A stretch of 64,000 nt of DNA from Hydractinia symbiolongicarpus (GCF_029227915.1 NC_079885.1:20657001-20721000), one strand, 5' to 3'; numbered from the stretch's first letter, positions 35,817-49,387 are shown. Program-made: numbers and translations. The notes: generated by a model not told the origin, from the sequence alone.

Positions 35817-36875
35817 TTTCACCCTCCAACCTAGAACTAAAATAATAAATTTAAATAGATTGCCCTAATTTTTTGGACAAATTTTAAGACTTCGATGACG
35901 TTACAGAAAGGTGGTATCATAATCAAAAATTTTGTGCGAAGTTTGATTCTATTTGGAAAAGCCTCTTAAAAGCCCACCGGTCATAACATGTTTGAAAAAC
36001 CTCCTACCGATTGTTTTCCGAAATTAAATGTCAGTTATGAATTCTTTGAAATGAATTATTGTGCTTACGCGAGATGCTGCAATAATGACCCTCTCGAGGG
36101 AAAGCAAATCTGCAAAATTGTCAGTTTACATAATTTAAAACGATACAAATTATTTATTACAAAATCTCATTGAGTTTTGTTTAAAGACAATAATCCGTTC
36201 ATGACTATTATCGACTTTGTTCTCAGGGCACTTTTCCTTTATGATGAACTTGATGACGGGTTTATAGGCCTGAAACGAGGATGGACTATTATTACAATAT
36301 CGCTACATATATAATCCCGCTTTGCATGGTATAAGTTGGATTATAAATAAAAGTAAAGTTTTAAAGATAAACAACATAATAGACTTTATTTCTGCACATA
36401 AGCTTGGTTCTCACTATAGGCTTACGATGAGCTAACCCTATTGCGCATGATGCGCTAAGACCTTAGCCCATAATGTGAACGTAAAATGCTTAGCTCACTG
36501 CTGAACTCATCGTTGCTTGGGTGTCATAAAACGAAAGAAGGAACGTCTCTCTCAAAGGTGATTCTTTCGCGCTCCTTTAAAAATGAAAAAAGTAGTTACT
36601 TGTTTTTTTTCTAAAATTCTAACAAATCTGATCAATAAATCTATAGTTTTTAACCTAAATTCCTACCGGATATTCATCTGAACCATATTCCTATAAAAAA
36701 GTGTGGCGATCCAATATCTTCGCGCAAAATAATTATATGCGCGGCCCCTGAGAATGTATTGTGGTCCCCGTACGGTTTTTCAGTTGAAAAGAGTAAATGC
36801 GGACCCTGGATTTTTCTATGCATTTAGACTCATAACATATGTTAAAAATTGTTTCTTAAGCTACGAAAGTTTTAA
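35817..36875. other. Septin intron, non-coding
   Basis: No exon and no repeat family recognised. ORF 35988-36173 has no domain signature. Confidence 0.5.
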
Positions 36876-37595
36876 GGCCGGTTTCCATACAACTGCATTT
36901 TGCGCCCAGTCGTAAAAAGCGCCGTGACTTTTGATCTACGCATGCGCATTATCAGAATAATGCCGCTGACCTCGCGCTTTTGCATGCGCTAGGGCGTTTT
37001 AAAAAAAGTTGAACAGGCTCTACTTTTTGCGAGCTACATTTTGCGCTTCAGCTTAACAGCAATCAAAAGGTAGCAATCTACATGAATTACGAATAAATTT
37101 TTAATTAGATCATTTCAATATGGCTAGCAAAATCTCGTTTCTGTGTTAAATTTTTGTCAAAGCCAAATGAATGTAGAGAAACAGAATATATATCAATCAA
37201 GTGAAGTAGATGAAAAACAAAATAACATTAATGAGTCTGTGGAGGCACAAAGAAACAACATTGTAAACAAACTTAAAAAGACTACTCGTGATCTGACGAT
37301 ATTAAGTCCATAAGCAAAACGTTGTATAGTCCTTTGATTCTTCTTTCTATGGAAAGTCGTCTCATCCACATGTTTTTCTTACGTATTTTACAACGTTGTT
37401 TATTTCTACGCCATAAAAATATTGCTAGGACTACTCTCAAATTTTGGAGCAACAAATATCGTCAGTTTACATCAGCCATGTTTTGCAAAAAACACGTGAG
37501 CAAAAATCGCTTAATGGAATTGGTTCGGTATATGTGATAAAAGTCGCGGCGCATTTTACGACTGGGCGCAAAATGTAGCTGTATGGAAACCGGCC
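36876..37595. mobile_element. 720-bp TIR element with TTAA target duplication (Kolobok-like)
   Basis: Ends GGCCGGTTTCCATACA, inverted at the right, with about 60 bp of TIR including CATTTTGCGCCCAGTCGTAA at both ends. Flanked by TTAA at 36872-36875 and 37596-37599. TTAA duplication with 5'-GG termini fits Kolobok better than piggyBac. The internal 71-codon ORF at 37322 has no recognised domain. Confidence 0.85.
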
Positions 37596-37603
37596 TTAAT
37601 CAT

Positions 37604-37640
37604 GTAAAATATGCACATCTATCTATCTATCTATCTAAGG
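37604..37640 (+). mobile_element. SINE 3' tail fragment
   Basis: CATGTAAAATATGCAC followed by (ATCT)n, the same tail as the SINE at 42100-42424. Confidence 0.65.
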
Positions 37641-37935
37641 CGTGCGGGCCGGAGTGAGTGTGGGCTTTAAAAACGTTTTGTTTATGTTTTTAAAACTGCA
37701 CAGCGGTCATCATGCGCATAAGGTTATTTTGGTTTTCTGCGCATCGGTAATGATGGAGGCAACCTGTTGTAATGAATGACGAGGAGCCTTGGAAAGGAGG
37801 TGTAGCCTGAAATTAGTAAACATCGAGACAATGAAATAGTTGTATGAGCAGTCTATTCAGAAATTTAGCTACCGAAACTCAAATTTATTATACCTAACTA
37901 AATACGTAGCTTATTAATGAGAATAACATCTGAAA
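37641..37935. other. Probable promoter and leader for septin first exon D
   Basis: Non-coding, less AT-biased than its surroundings, directly upstream of the ATG at 37936. No TATA element is convincing. Confidence 0.3.
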
Positions 37936-40900
37936 ATGGCTGAAGAAACGCCTAGCAAGGTAAGACCTTTTGTAAGTGTTTCCTCCCAATATAAGCTATA
38001 TTACACGAAATGATTTTAGCATGTTAGCTAGAGCTAGCTTCGCCCAGTCACCAACTAAAATAAAAAAGATACTTGGGTAGAAAATATCAGATTACTGTTT
38101 AATACTTCGCATACTACCAGCTGTCTTAGACTGTTTAGTTTCACAAAATGTGTATAAGTTCTTATGTACACTCAACTTTCCACTCAATACAGAAAATGTT
38201 TTTACAACAAACACAATCTTGCTTCCTTTGTTTATTTTGTCAACATTACTTTCTACAGTATAAGTTGGTGATATTATAAACATACATCCTCTATACTATA
38301 TATATTTTGTTAATAAACTGCTTCTCATTCAAGGGTATGTTTTGATACAAACTAAAAACAAACTGTAGTTTTAACTAAGATTTTTAGCTAGTTTGTTAGT
38401 GAGCAGTTACTTTAGTATCTTATTATCAAAAATCATTTAAAAATGAGAAGTGCTGTGGTGGTTTCTAAAAGTATAATTTCGGTAAGATTTGTAAAACTAG
38501 CTATATAGCTAGCTATGGAAGTTTATTTTTTGGTTAAATGATATTTTTTTTACATAATGTCCCATCTGTTTTACTGGACAACTGTTGTGTATACTTTTTA
38601 TTGCTTAGAAAAAAGGTATATATACAAACATTTTCCCTATTTACAAACAAATTGTGATAAAATCTGGAGCGTTGACATATCTCTGCTATCCTGATACTGT
38701 TTGTTATGTAGTCAATTGAAGATGCTTGTTTTGTGTTTATGATAAAACTTAAACTTATAAATATTGAAATCAAACTTGCCATAACGAAAGGTATAACTGA
38801 AACTTAAATTGTCTATGAATTTCTTATATTTATTTGTCTTAATAATAGTTATTGTCTGTCTGTCTCTGCATAACATGGTACCTCCCGTAACTAGACACAC
38901 GCAATGTGGTATATAAAGGACTAGCAAACCTGGGATACCAACTAGTTTAATTTAATGTTAATTTTTGGGTCCATTTTTACATGTCAATTTTATTTTAGCC
39001 TACGACAAAGAAGGGCTTGGAAAATTATGTTGGGTTTGCAAATCTTCCTAATCAAGTTTTTCGTAAAAGCGTAAAACGTGGATTTCAATTTACTTTAATG
39101 GTTGTAGGTAAGTCTGTTGTCTGTTTTTGCCTGTCCATTGATTTAGATTACATATATTTGTTATGTTTTTAAAGCTAGAAAATTTATATATTCTTCCTCA
39201 GTTTAATTTGGAAGTGTGTCTAAGTTTACTTCTGTGGTCTTGTTCACACATGAACAGCATTTTTTTCTATTTTATTGTCTGCATTTTAATTACTGGATCA
39301 TTAAACATTTAACAGCTTATCAATGAATTATATTGTAGTCTTTGTGATTTCTGTTGAAATATGTTTTACATATTCAATAATTAATATTTATCTGTGAAGA
39401 AATGTAAAAACAAACAAGATATTTATTATTTTACTAATGAAGAATGTATAAGTAAGCCTTTGCCTGGTTATACTCTCTTGTTATTAGGTTTCCTTAGTTT
39501 GAGTAATAGTAGTGGCATAACTCGCACAGTTAATTTTTTTCGCACTGTTTCATATCATGATTACATTGTTTAAGTTATTAGCATTAAAACTGGCTGTTAA
39601 AACAACACAAAAGCTAGATTTATCAAATGATGTAAAATACTAAATAAAAAGTATATAATCAATATAATATAATTCATAAATTTTTTTTTTGTAGTTCAGG
39701 AAAAGTTAAGTGAATTTGTCATCAATTTCTGTGACAGGTTCTCTTTATAATAACAAAGTTTACTCCCAAAAAAGGTAAAGGCCAAAGTTTTTAAAGTCTC
39801 TGGAGTAAATCTGTCACAGGTCAGTTTCATGTTAAGCATGCATAAATATTCTTTACCAAAATAATAATTGTAATACGGTGTTTTAAAATAAATGTTTTAT
39901 CCAGGCTAGCCATAGTGATTACAGACAATGCTAAATTGCCAGTCAAGTCATGTCTTTCTAGTGGAAAAACTTATTTCAAAAAAAGTATTGTGAAACAACC
40001 AAGATTTTAAACACATAATATGAACACATTATAAAAGTCTTAATTAAGGTTGGTAACTACTTATATGTAAATATGTATAATTTGCAACAGTTTGAATACA
40101 ATAAAGCAAAAAAAAGTTATGTGAAAAAACACCCAACATCTTGGTAATTACACAACACTGATACTTTTTTAAGACATACATAACATACGATAACGTCAAA
40201 CAATCAATACTAATTTAACTGCAGGCCTTGCCATGAGCAATTAACCTCTCGAGCAATTAATTGCTTGCGTCAGTGTGTCTATGCGAGTAGTTTCTGCTCG
40301 CCATATTTTTCGCTAAAAAAACTTTACATTTAGTCTCTCAAGGCATCTTTTTCAGCTAGCTCGTTTCGAACTTTGGTTGGTTAAAACGTCCGATAGATTT
40401 CCGTCTTGGTCGGACACTTTTAGATTTTAGAATTATTGAAAAGTTCTGGTCCTTTAAATCCACAAGCAAGCCTATTCATAGCCAACCCGACCATCCTAGC
40501 TAATTCACCGACTCCTGACGTTGATCAAAATAAGATATAGGATCATATCTTTTCTACGAACAACAAAGGACATAAAAGGGTTTAAAAATTTTGCTGACGT
40601 CAGCAATGGCCCGTTAAAACGCAAAAAAAAATTTTTCAGAAATTTATATCCCTGTTACCTTTATCGTATAGACCTTGAAACGATGATCAAGAAAATGTAG
40701 TCTCTGTATTATTATAAGAGATGCGGAGGTGAGCGCCGACGAAGCACGAATGACGCAAGTCTGCAAAACTGCACTTACAGGCAGAACAGACAATTTATCA
40801 TGGATTTAATTGTAGATAATTTCTTCATTTGACGAAACAATTGGAAACCATAGCAGGTCCAAATTTAATGAATTATTTTCTTTATGCTGCAACTGTTATT

Positions 40901-43900
40901 CAAACAATTTTAAAAACAAAACCCACGTGCGGCATAATTTTTTTTTCTGTATAAATTTTTTGTACCTGACATGTACCTTTTAAAAAGAGATTTTATTTAT
41001 TAGCTTTATTTAAACCACGCTGATTACGTTTTTTTAATTTGAAAACGAAGCATATTTTTTCCTATTTGCTTGTGATTAACTGAAAAATAAACATTAAATT
41101 TATGAAAACGATAGTATGGTCATGCATATTATTTCGGACATGTAGAAAAGGAAGTTAAGATTGAGAGAGTCGCTATACCAGTATACGCTCGATCATCGTG
41201 TTTGGGGTTCACGATTAAAAACCTACCCCACTTTTATACTGCAAAATAAATGCGCAACAAAGATTAACCTTAATGTCGGTATCTCATGCGTTTTATAAAA
41301 TGCGAATGAACTGTTGCACGATGGGTGGAAAATAATTACACCAAGTATTTTTCAGTTTCACTTAAAATACCAAACAATTCTTAAGAAAAACGTTTACACT
41401 TATCTCAAAATGTTAATATTTACGCAAACAATAGAATGCTCGGGTAACGAGCATTTACACGACTCATGGCAAGGCCTGTAACAGCTTTGTAATTTTTATA
41501 AAATTTCAGCACTTGTATGGTGTTTTAGTTACACACGTCATCATTCTCAGGCTAGCATCTGTTAGTTGCTAGTACAAGCCTATAAATAATAGTTAATAGC
41601 CTGTAGAAAATTCACAAAATTGTTAAAAATATATCACATTTGTTATTTTTGCCAATATATTTTGTAGATTCTTACCACTTCCTAATTGATCAGCCAGAAA
41701 ATAAGCATTGTTATAGAGATGACAAAGAAACTTCAAATATTTATTAAATCAATGTAAAACATTTTTTGTTGGGATGAAATAACATTTTTTTCTGTCACTT
41801 TTCTACAAGAGCTGTATTTTGTCTGTGTTTATGCAAAATAATATTACAATAGCCAGACACAAGAAATGTGGTATATAAGGAACGGTTTGAAACTGGATTT
41901 ATCCCAAGGCAAACAACTACTAAATGATATTTTGCAAAGATAAAGTTAAACTTATTTGCAATAGCAATAAAGCTTTCACTTGATTTATTGTGTGTCTTGT
42001 CTGTGGACATCTTCAAGAAGGAGAAAGGGTGCTTCTAAGTAATGTATTTTGAAAGAAGTAAGCAAAAAAATATTACAGACGGTGTGTCATACTATCTTTT
42101 CTGGCACCATAGTTAAGTGATTATAACTCTCTCTGCAGCAAACTAGGGTTTGATTCCCCCAATAGTAATTTCATATGGACGAGCGAATGTTACCATGACA
42201 CTGGGTTAACCTGTGCCATGTGAGGAAAATGGGAGAGATGACACACTGTGTGAGCCAATAAATGTTACAGGGAGTTTTCTGATAGAGCATGTAACCTCAA
42301 AATGAGCATTAAATGCTCTAGGACTCCCCATCTAAGCCAAGACCCCTCCTGGATATAATAGACAGAGTATATTCCTTGATAATTGTGAGACTGGCCATGT
42401 AAAATATGCATGTCTATCTATCTGTCCTGTATCTCTAGCTATAGTAACCATGTAATTGTGCAGTTTTTCTGGCTTTCTCTTAGATTATTTGTGGCCTCCC
42501 TTGCAAGACATTTAAGCATTTTCTCTAAATTCTTACCATCTAATAACTTTATTTGTTTAAATTGGTAACTAAATTGCAAGTTTGTGCTAAGGATTCATCA
42601 AATAGAAATTTCCAGGGTATAAAGAATGGGTGATAGTCTTAGAATTGGCATATACATATATATATACAATGGGTGAATCTGACATTTTGTTTACTAAAGA
42701 CTAATATATTTTGTTTAGAAAGTCTATTATTGGGAGGAGGGGTGTTTTAAGTTTGCCATCCCTGACATACGACTGCTCATGAACCCTGTCATCTCTCTAC
42801 TATGTGTGAAGCATTAAATTTTCTCTTCTGATGTTGCAACAATTTTGCTAAAGAAATGGGATAAACATAACGGAATTAAATATCCACATAGCAATAAGTA
42901 TTTAAATAGTCAGTGACAAACAAAAGATTTTAAACAATAAGTCATTAATTTTTTAAGTTGTTGTCTTATTGCCCTTTTTTGTACAGATTTGATAAATAAT
43001 TTCATAATATAATTTTTTTCTATTATTAAAGATTCTAATAATGACATACCATATTTTAATGACATGTATTTAAAATTTCAAACATTTTATGCTTTATTGG
43101 GGGTTGAAGTTATTACATATAGCTGCAAGTTTAGTCGAATGGCAAAATCGATGTTTTAATTTTTTTTTTTTTAGGTGAAACTGGATTAGGTAAATCAACT
43201 TTAATCAACTCATTATTTCTAACTGATATATACACTCCATCTGAGTACGAAGATGCAGCTTCCAAATTTGGCAAAACCATGACGGTAGGCAGATTTTTAG
43301 TTCAATAAAAGATCGTAATTTTTTTTGAATAAAGATGATGAATAAAATGAATAAAGTTGTGTGTCTTTAACTCTTAATCTCTGAGACTAAAATGCATGTG
43401 CACAGTTTTAAGATTACTAAGAAGTTTGTATTGTTCTGTTACCTAGTAAAAAGGAAAAGTTTTACACTAATTTATGCATGTTTCCTGTGGTGTTATTAAT
43501 TGACACCATTTTTTAAATTCCCCTGTGTGCGGTTAAATACCTTAGTATACTCAAACAGACAATCATTGAAGCTTATTTTAAATCTTGTTGTTTGATATGT
43601 TTAAGTTGATAAACAATAAAGGCATATATATTATTAGTAAACAAAAAAAAGAATTTGGTTTATATATTAAACATATAATAACAGTTGTATTATTTTGCAC
43701 TCACAAACTTCTACTAAAAAATCATACTACTGCAGTGTTAGCAAAAAGTGAAATCAAACTTTTAGGTTAATGCGTCAACATTTGAACTAAAAGAAGGTGG
43801 AGTTCGTTTACAGTTAACTGTTGTTGACACTCCAGGATTTGGTGATAATATTGACAATACAGATTGGTAGGTCTATGCTTATTGCATAATATTACCATGT

Positions 43901-46900
43901 AATAAAACACTGTTCTACTTTGTTAGAGGCTTGCTGCTCTTAATTTCAATGCTTTCTAAATTCTACAATTCCCAGTATTGGAATGTATAATGTTTTAGTA
44001 ATAATTATCCTTCTCTAAACAATTTTTAGTTGGAATTCCGTCATTCAAAATATAGAAAGTAAATTTGAAGACTACTTAAATGCTGAATCAAGAGTTAATA
44101 GAACGACTATCCAAGATACTAGAGTACACTGCTGTTTATATTTTATTGCACCAACTGGCCATGGGTAAGACCTTATGTTAAAATATATAAGTTTTTTATA
44201 TTTAACCTCCTTAAGTCAATTCTGAACTTTTATAGTTTAAATAAAAAACAGATATTATATAGAGATTTTGACACAATGACTTCTAATTCTAGGTTAAAAC
44301 CTTTGGATATAGAATTTATGAAAAAATTACACAATAAGGTAAGAATAAACAATAACTTTTCTTCTGCGAAACTTTTTTTGATGATAGTAATGTTGCATAA
44401 ATGAATCCATTACAGGTGAATATAGTTCCAGTCATTGCGAAGGCTGACACACTTACAGCAGATGAATGTTACAAATTTAAACAACAGGTATAATTGTTAT
44501 AGAATAGAATTGCATATGTAATGCATGTGTACGTAAATTTGAATTTCTTGTATCCGGGAGTTCTTATATGCCTTTAGGCTTTTTCCAAAATAAATTTTCT
44601 GCAACAGAACTGGATGATGAGATGGTGTTAAAGTAGAGCCTTGTTCGTGCCGAACAAATTTTAAAATTATTTATTTTTTGCTTTGCTGTCATTGAGTACA
44701 ATCTGCTACAAAAAGAAAATTACATCGTTAAAAAACACTTTTCTATCATAAGAAATATAGGCCACTTTTTTATAAGAACATAAATAATCACGAATCACGT
44801 AAGTTTATCTCGCCAAAACTTTTCAATTTCAGATTTCACGAAAGTTTATCTCGCGTAAATTTTTTAATTTGTAGATTCGCAAAAATTTATCCAAAAAATT
44901 TTCCGAGTTTTTTGACTCGCGAAAGTTTCTCCGAATAAAGTAATTTACTTGCATCTGCATTTATTCTGTTGTTAAGCACAGCTTACTTTTGATTTTGTAG
45001 ATATTGAAAGAAATTGAGGAGAATCAGATAAATATCTACAGGTTTCCTCCACTAAGCGATGATGAAGCAGAAAGTGATTTAGCATCCTTAAGAGTATGTT
45101 ATTTGAAACTGTATTTTTTAAGGTTTTTTCAAATCGTGCTGCTTTAGCTTTTCCAATTACAAAAGTAAATGCATCTGTAAGTATTTTCCCCTCTAATGTC
45201 CAGCTTTTTTCAGTCAGACCGAGACGTCAATTGGAACTTTAATAGTATCAACAACATCCAAAAAGTTTTTGTAGCTTATGAAAAATAAATAAATAAAAAT
45301 GTTTAGTAATAGATTATTTATCAGTGTTTTTTGATGAGATATTTCTCCCATGTAAAACCTTTACAATAAGGGAAGGAATGAAACAACTTTTTCACATTTT
45401 GAAAGTTGTGTTTATTTTGGTTGTCCAAGTTTGATGTTCTGAAAATTGGTTTTCTGACGTGCAAACGGAACTGTATCAGCCCTGACAAATTTTAAATTTT
45501 ATCAACTTCTGTTCACCTCTGGCAACCTGTGCTACATGTGTTTTGCAATTTTTTCAGAGAATACCATTTGCAGTTGTGGGAAGCAATACCGTCTTAGAAG
45601 TAGGAGGTAAAAAAATTCGCGGAAGAAAATACCCATGGGGAATAGTGGAAGGTATGCGTTTATGTAGTAACTATTTGTTTGTTTTATAAGTTCTTTTTTA
45701 ATATCAGTTATTTGCATCCTACTTCTTTTTTTTATTTAGTTGAAAATATCGACCACTGTGACTTTATCGCATTACGAAACCTTCTAATCAGGTATGTGTG
45801 GTGTTGTTTCTATCAACCATTTGTATCTGTCATTGTGGATGTTTTGCTATAGGAATTAATAATTTATACTATTGAACATAGCTGTCACACAAAACTAGTA
45901 TTACTTCCAATGATTTGTTAGTGTTTGAGACTTTGTCGTACTTGTTAATAACTTGTCTAATGTCATACAAATGTGATGTTGGGCAGAATTAGTTAACACG
46001 TGAATGGTTTATCAAACGTTCTTAAATTTAACGTGATAAAATGGTAACGTTGTGATGGTAGCCGGAACAAGAGGGGAGATTTGTGAGAAGTTGAAATTGA
46101 TTTAATAATTTGTATTTATGTAGAACACACATGCAAGACCTTATTGACGTCACGAACGATGTCCACTATGAAAATTTCCGAAGTGATCGCCTGTCTGTTC
46201 TCACTGGTGGAGGTGCATCTATCACGAGGTAGGATGACATTATGGTGAAGTGTTCTTTAAGATTGAGCCTCCATTTTGACTAGTTCCCTGTCACCAGATT
46301 TGTACTGGAACTTCTATCAGTGCTACATTCACTTCGAAGAGTGAAATAAAAATAATAATAAATCTTTAATAAGAAAGAACACAATTAGGAAAAAATATGG
46401 ATTTAAAATAAAAACAGCAAAATTTACAGCCTTTACTATCCCTCTCAGTAGATTAATTTTAACGATTTATTGAAACTGAAAGAGATATGTTGACAAGGGA
46501 TGATGTAATATTACCTCCCTTCGTATTTTAAAAGATAAAAGAACTTTTTTTTCGTCTGGGAACGTGTCTTAATATAGCGTACTTACCTGCATCTGTAAAG
46601 TGTGGAGCGAGCTTTAATGGTGTTTGTTTTTCTAGTGCTGCTTTAAATATCAACCCTATGGAACAAATCGAACGAGAGCGTGAAGATCAAGAAAAAAAAC
46701 TAAAGAAGATGGAACAGGAAATGGAACAAGTTTTTGAAATGAAAGTAAAAGAGAAAAAAAAAAAGCTGAAAGATTCCGAATCTGAAGTAGGAGTGGTTTC
46801 ATTGCGTTCACCCTTTGACTGCTGCGTGAAAAGAATTTTACGTTTTTTTTTTTTATAATAACTGAGTTGCTAAGGGCTCAGGCGGAGCAGTAATTAGGAA

Positions 46901-49106
46901 ACATGACTGTGAAAAACAGTAAAATACCCGGAACAACTTTTTAGATTCTAAAGTTTGCCCTTAGCAATTGAGCCTAAAATGATAAATGATCTGTTTATGT
47001 TTATAAGAGTGTGGAACCTGAGTCTCGTTTGCATACTACTCGAATTACGTTTACTTATGTCCTCTCAAACCGTAGTCTCGTTTTTTTTTTTAGTTCAATC
47101 GCAAATTCGAAGTTACGATGCGCACTCTCGAACAAAGTCGCAAAGAACTTGAAGAACGTCGTAAAAAGTTTCAACAAGAGAAAGAACAGTTCGAAGCCGC
47201 CTCTCATGCGGAAGGATTCAATAGTAGCAGGTCCAGTAGTAGATCTTCTTTAAAGTAAGTCCCCTCCCCCCAGGGTGCGGTAAAGTGTCTTGAAACTGCC
47301 TTTAACAACGACTAACATAAACTTAAACATACGCTTAACATGTATTATCTTCATGTTCCTAATTTTCGCGATTTTTCATTATAATTGCGAAATTTAATAC
47401 CCACGCGAAGTGTTGTTTAATACAACTCTCGCGAAATTTAATACTTGCTTAATGGGCTTTTATTTCCAAAATATTTAATAACGTATTTACACCTCATTCG
47501 CGAAAATTAAGAAACCCACGAAAATGTTTTACCGTAAATGGAGATCGACTGGATAATAACGTTTAATATCTAACAATTTTTCCATTCTTACGCCTAAACT
47601 AATAACAAGGCAGTTTCAAGACGCTTGAGAACAAAGTGCTGACCTTAAATCGAACTACCTTTGCATTAAACCATGCATTACGCAGGCTACAAAAACAAAA
47701 ACAGTTACGTTTTAAAGCACTGTTTTAAAGTGAACTGCACTTTGTTGCATTGTTTATTTTCTTTCACTGCATGCACTAACATAACACCACGCACGAACAA
47801 AACATCACTCACGATAGCCACGCACAAACTCACGTAAATAAGATATAACAAGCTTCGCTTCTGGACGGATCCCGTAACAGGTTTCATGTTCCGCTTCAGA
47901 GTTTCGAGGTCCCAAATGAACCATTTGTAATTGACGTCGACATTTCGCGTAGGCTTACCTGCATGTTGACGTGTTAACAAAGCTGATAGACAAGTGGCAT
48001 TTCAAGTTTGCGCCTTCTGGCACGGGTAAAAGTTGAGCAGAAAAAGTGCTACAAATTAGCCTTGACCAAAAAATGTAAGAAAATAAATAAAATTCAAATA
48101 AACTGTGGGACCTCTATTCTCAGAATGACGTAAATACCTAAACGATAAATACTAACTGCATTTTGTTCTCAAGATGAAAGCAGAGGTAATTCATTGGGTG
48201 GGAAGGGGAGAGGGGGAGGGTGTAATAAAGAGGTGCGAAGCGTGGGCTGTCCCCGGTGGGTGCATAGTACTTGTTTTTCACTATGTGTCTTTTATGTTGA
48301 AGTTGCTAGGTGTATATAAGAGTAGGAAGGTGAAAGACACATGTGGTTACATTCACAAAACAAAAAGGTGAAAAGAAAAAAGTCTCGCAAAGTTACAACA
48401 TTAAGGGACTTTTTTTCTTTTTGAAAACCTTCAAAGTCATCTTTCGATGCGTCAAAAATATTACGAATGCGTGCCAATTGACGAATATTGCAGAACGGGT
48501 TTTCGCGGTTAAATCATACATATTTTATTAATTCAATTTCGTGATCTGAGATCCGAAGCGCAAAAATAAGCCCCTAGGTATTTCTAAGCAGGAAAATAGA
48601 TCCTTTAGTGGAAGGATAAAGCTTTGATTCATACCGTCATTTAAGAATTAAGTAAAATTGTTTACATTACGGATGTAAGGACTTGAATAGTTGGTAATGT
48701 CATTCTTTGCACTCTTTTACATTTGTCGTGTATGCACCTACTTCTACATATATGGTTAAGCTTAAAATAAGGAAAAATTATAAACAATAAAAAATGTTAA
48801 AAAGAATAGGCAGCACCCTATTTCTCGGGTTCTATTCATGTGACGGGTGGTTGAGATATCAGGAGTGACCGATACAGGGCGGTTTACGTAGAGGACTTTT
48901 ACAAAGGACAAAAAAGTTAGGGGTTTCTGTGGAAATTTACTACTTAGTAACTTAAATTGGGAACGTGTCGGATTTTTATATATAATTAACAAATTGTTGG
49001 TAAATATAACGACCACAAACGAAATAGTAGTTAAGGATTCTAACTCGGTTTTTTATACAGGCCAGGAGAGAAGGATAAACAAAAGAAACAGAAGAAATTT
49101 TTCTAG
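37936..49106 (+). CDS. SEPTIN7: Septin, SEPT7 group: short first exon D plus 13 common exons
   Basis: First exon D 37936-37959 (MAEETPSK). Common exons: 38999-39107, 43175-43284, 43766-43866, 44030-44164, 44293-44338, 44416-44487, 45001-45093, 45558-45651, 45740-45791, 46124-46228, 46636-46786, 47094-47254, 49061-49106. All have GT/AG borders and consistent phases, giving 432 aa (human SEPT7 is about 437). GTP-binding motifs are GETGLGKST (P-loop), DTPGFGD (switch II) and AKAD (base specificity). The septin unique element follows ([30 protein letters not shown]). The C-terminus is a coiled coil (MEQIERERE... to FEAASH) with a basic end KKQKKFF. SEPT7 proteins are the central subunits of septin hetero-oligomers that assemble into filaments at the cortex and the division site. 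Confidence 0.93.
40222..41478. mobile_element. 1.26-kb non-autonomous TIR element
   Basis: Ends CAGGCCTTGCCATGAGC, inverted as GACTCATGGCAAGGCCTG at the right. The interior is shared with 61295-62045 in direct orientation (TTGGTCGGACACTTTTAGAT, CAAGCCTATTCATAGCCAA, TTGGAAACCATAGCAGGTC). At 40540-40700 it carries a segment homologous to the Helitron at 59583-60308. Flanks TAACTG/TAACAG could be a degenerate target duplication. No transposase ORF. Confidence 0.8.
42100..42424 (+). mobile_element. tRNA-derived SINE with TCTA tail
   Basis: The head resembles a tRNA. TGGCACCATAGTTAAGTGA at 42102-42120 fits an A box and GGTTTGATTCC at 42147-42157 fits a B box, the internal RNA polymerase III promoter. 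A body of about 230 bp follows, ending in AAAATATGCATGTCTATCTA. Other copies: 37604-37640 (tail only) and 55694-55880 (inverted, body only). Confidence 0.8.
47356..47514. mobile_element. TTCGCGAA-type MITE, best copy in window
   Basis: Ends TTCCTAATTTTCGCGA and, inverted, TTCGCGAAAATTAAGAA, with two internal CGCGAAATTTAATAC words. It lies in the last septin intron. Confidence 0.65.
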
Positions 49107-49387
49107 TCCAATATATTCAACATTACACGAAAGTGAAAGAAATATTGTCGCTGCGCCACCGTCTGTTCAAACGTATACTTCGCATCATCCTGAATCCTTA
49201 AGAGCAACATTTATCGTATGTGTGAACATGGATGTCTGGTTGCGAGGTGGCAAACACAGTGGAGTTTCAGGCCATGACTATTAAAGTAGAAGAACAGAGG
49301 ATATCTTTTTATTGATGTAGTATTTATATTTTGTACAACGACTAAATATGAAGCCGCGGCGCTGCTAATAGTAATCTGATTAGAAGA

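Larger units (their letters stand above)
39108..43174. other. Large septin intron (4.1 kb) with TIR element and SINE
   Basis: Separates the exon ending in LMVV from the P-loop exon. Contains a 1.26-kb TIR element (40222-41478) and a tRNA-derived SINE (42100-42424). The rest is unassigned. Confidence 0.7.

Noticed and set aside
37322-37537. 71-codon ORF inside the TTAA element as a transposase
   Set aside because: Too short, no DDE or THAP-like motif; probably chance within a non-autonomous element.
48994-49284. 96-codon ORF overlapping the last septin exon
   Set aside because: The reading frame differs from the septin phase. The septin frame gives a SEPT7-like basic end and stop at 49106, so this is taken as a shadow ORF in the 3' UTR.
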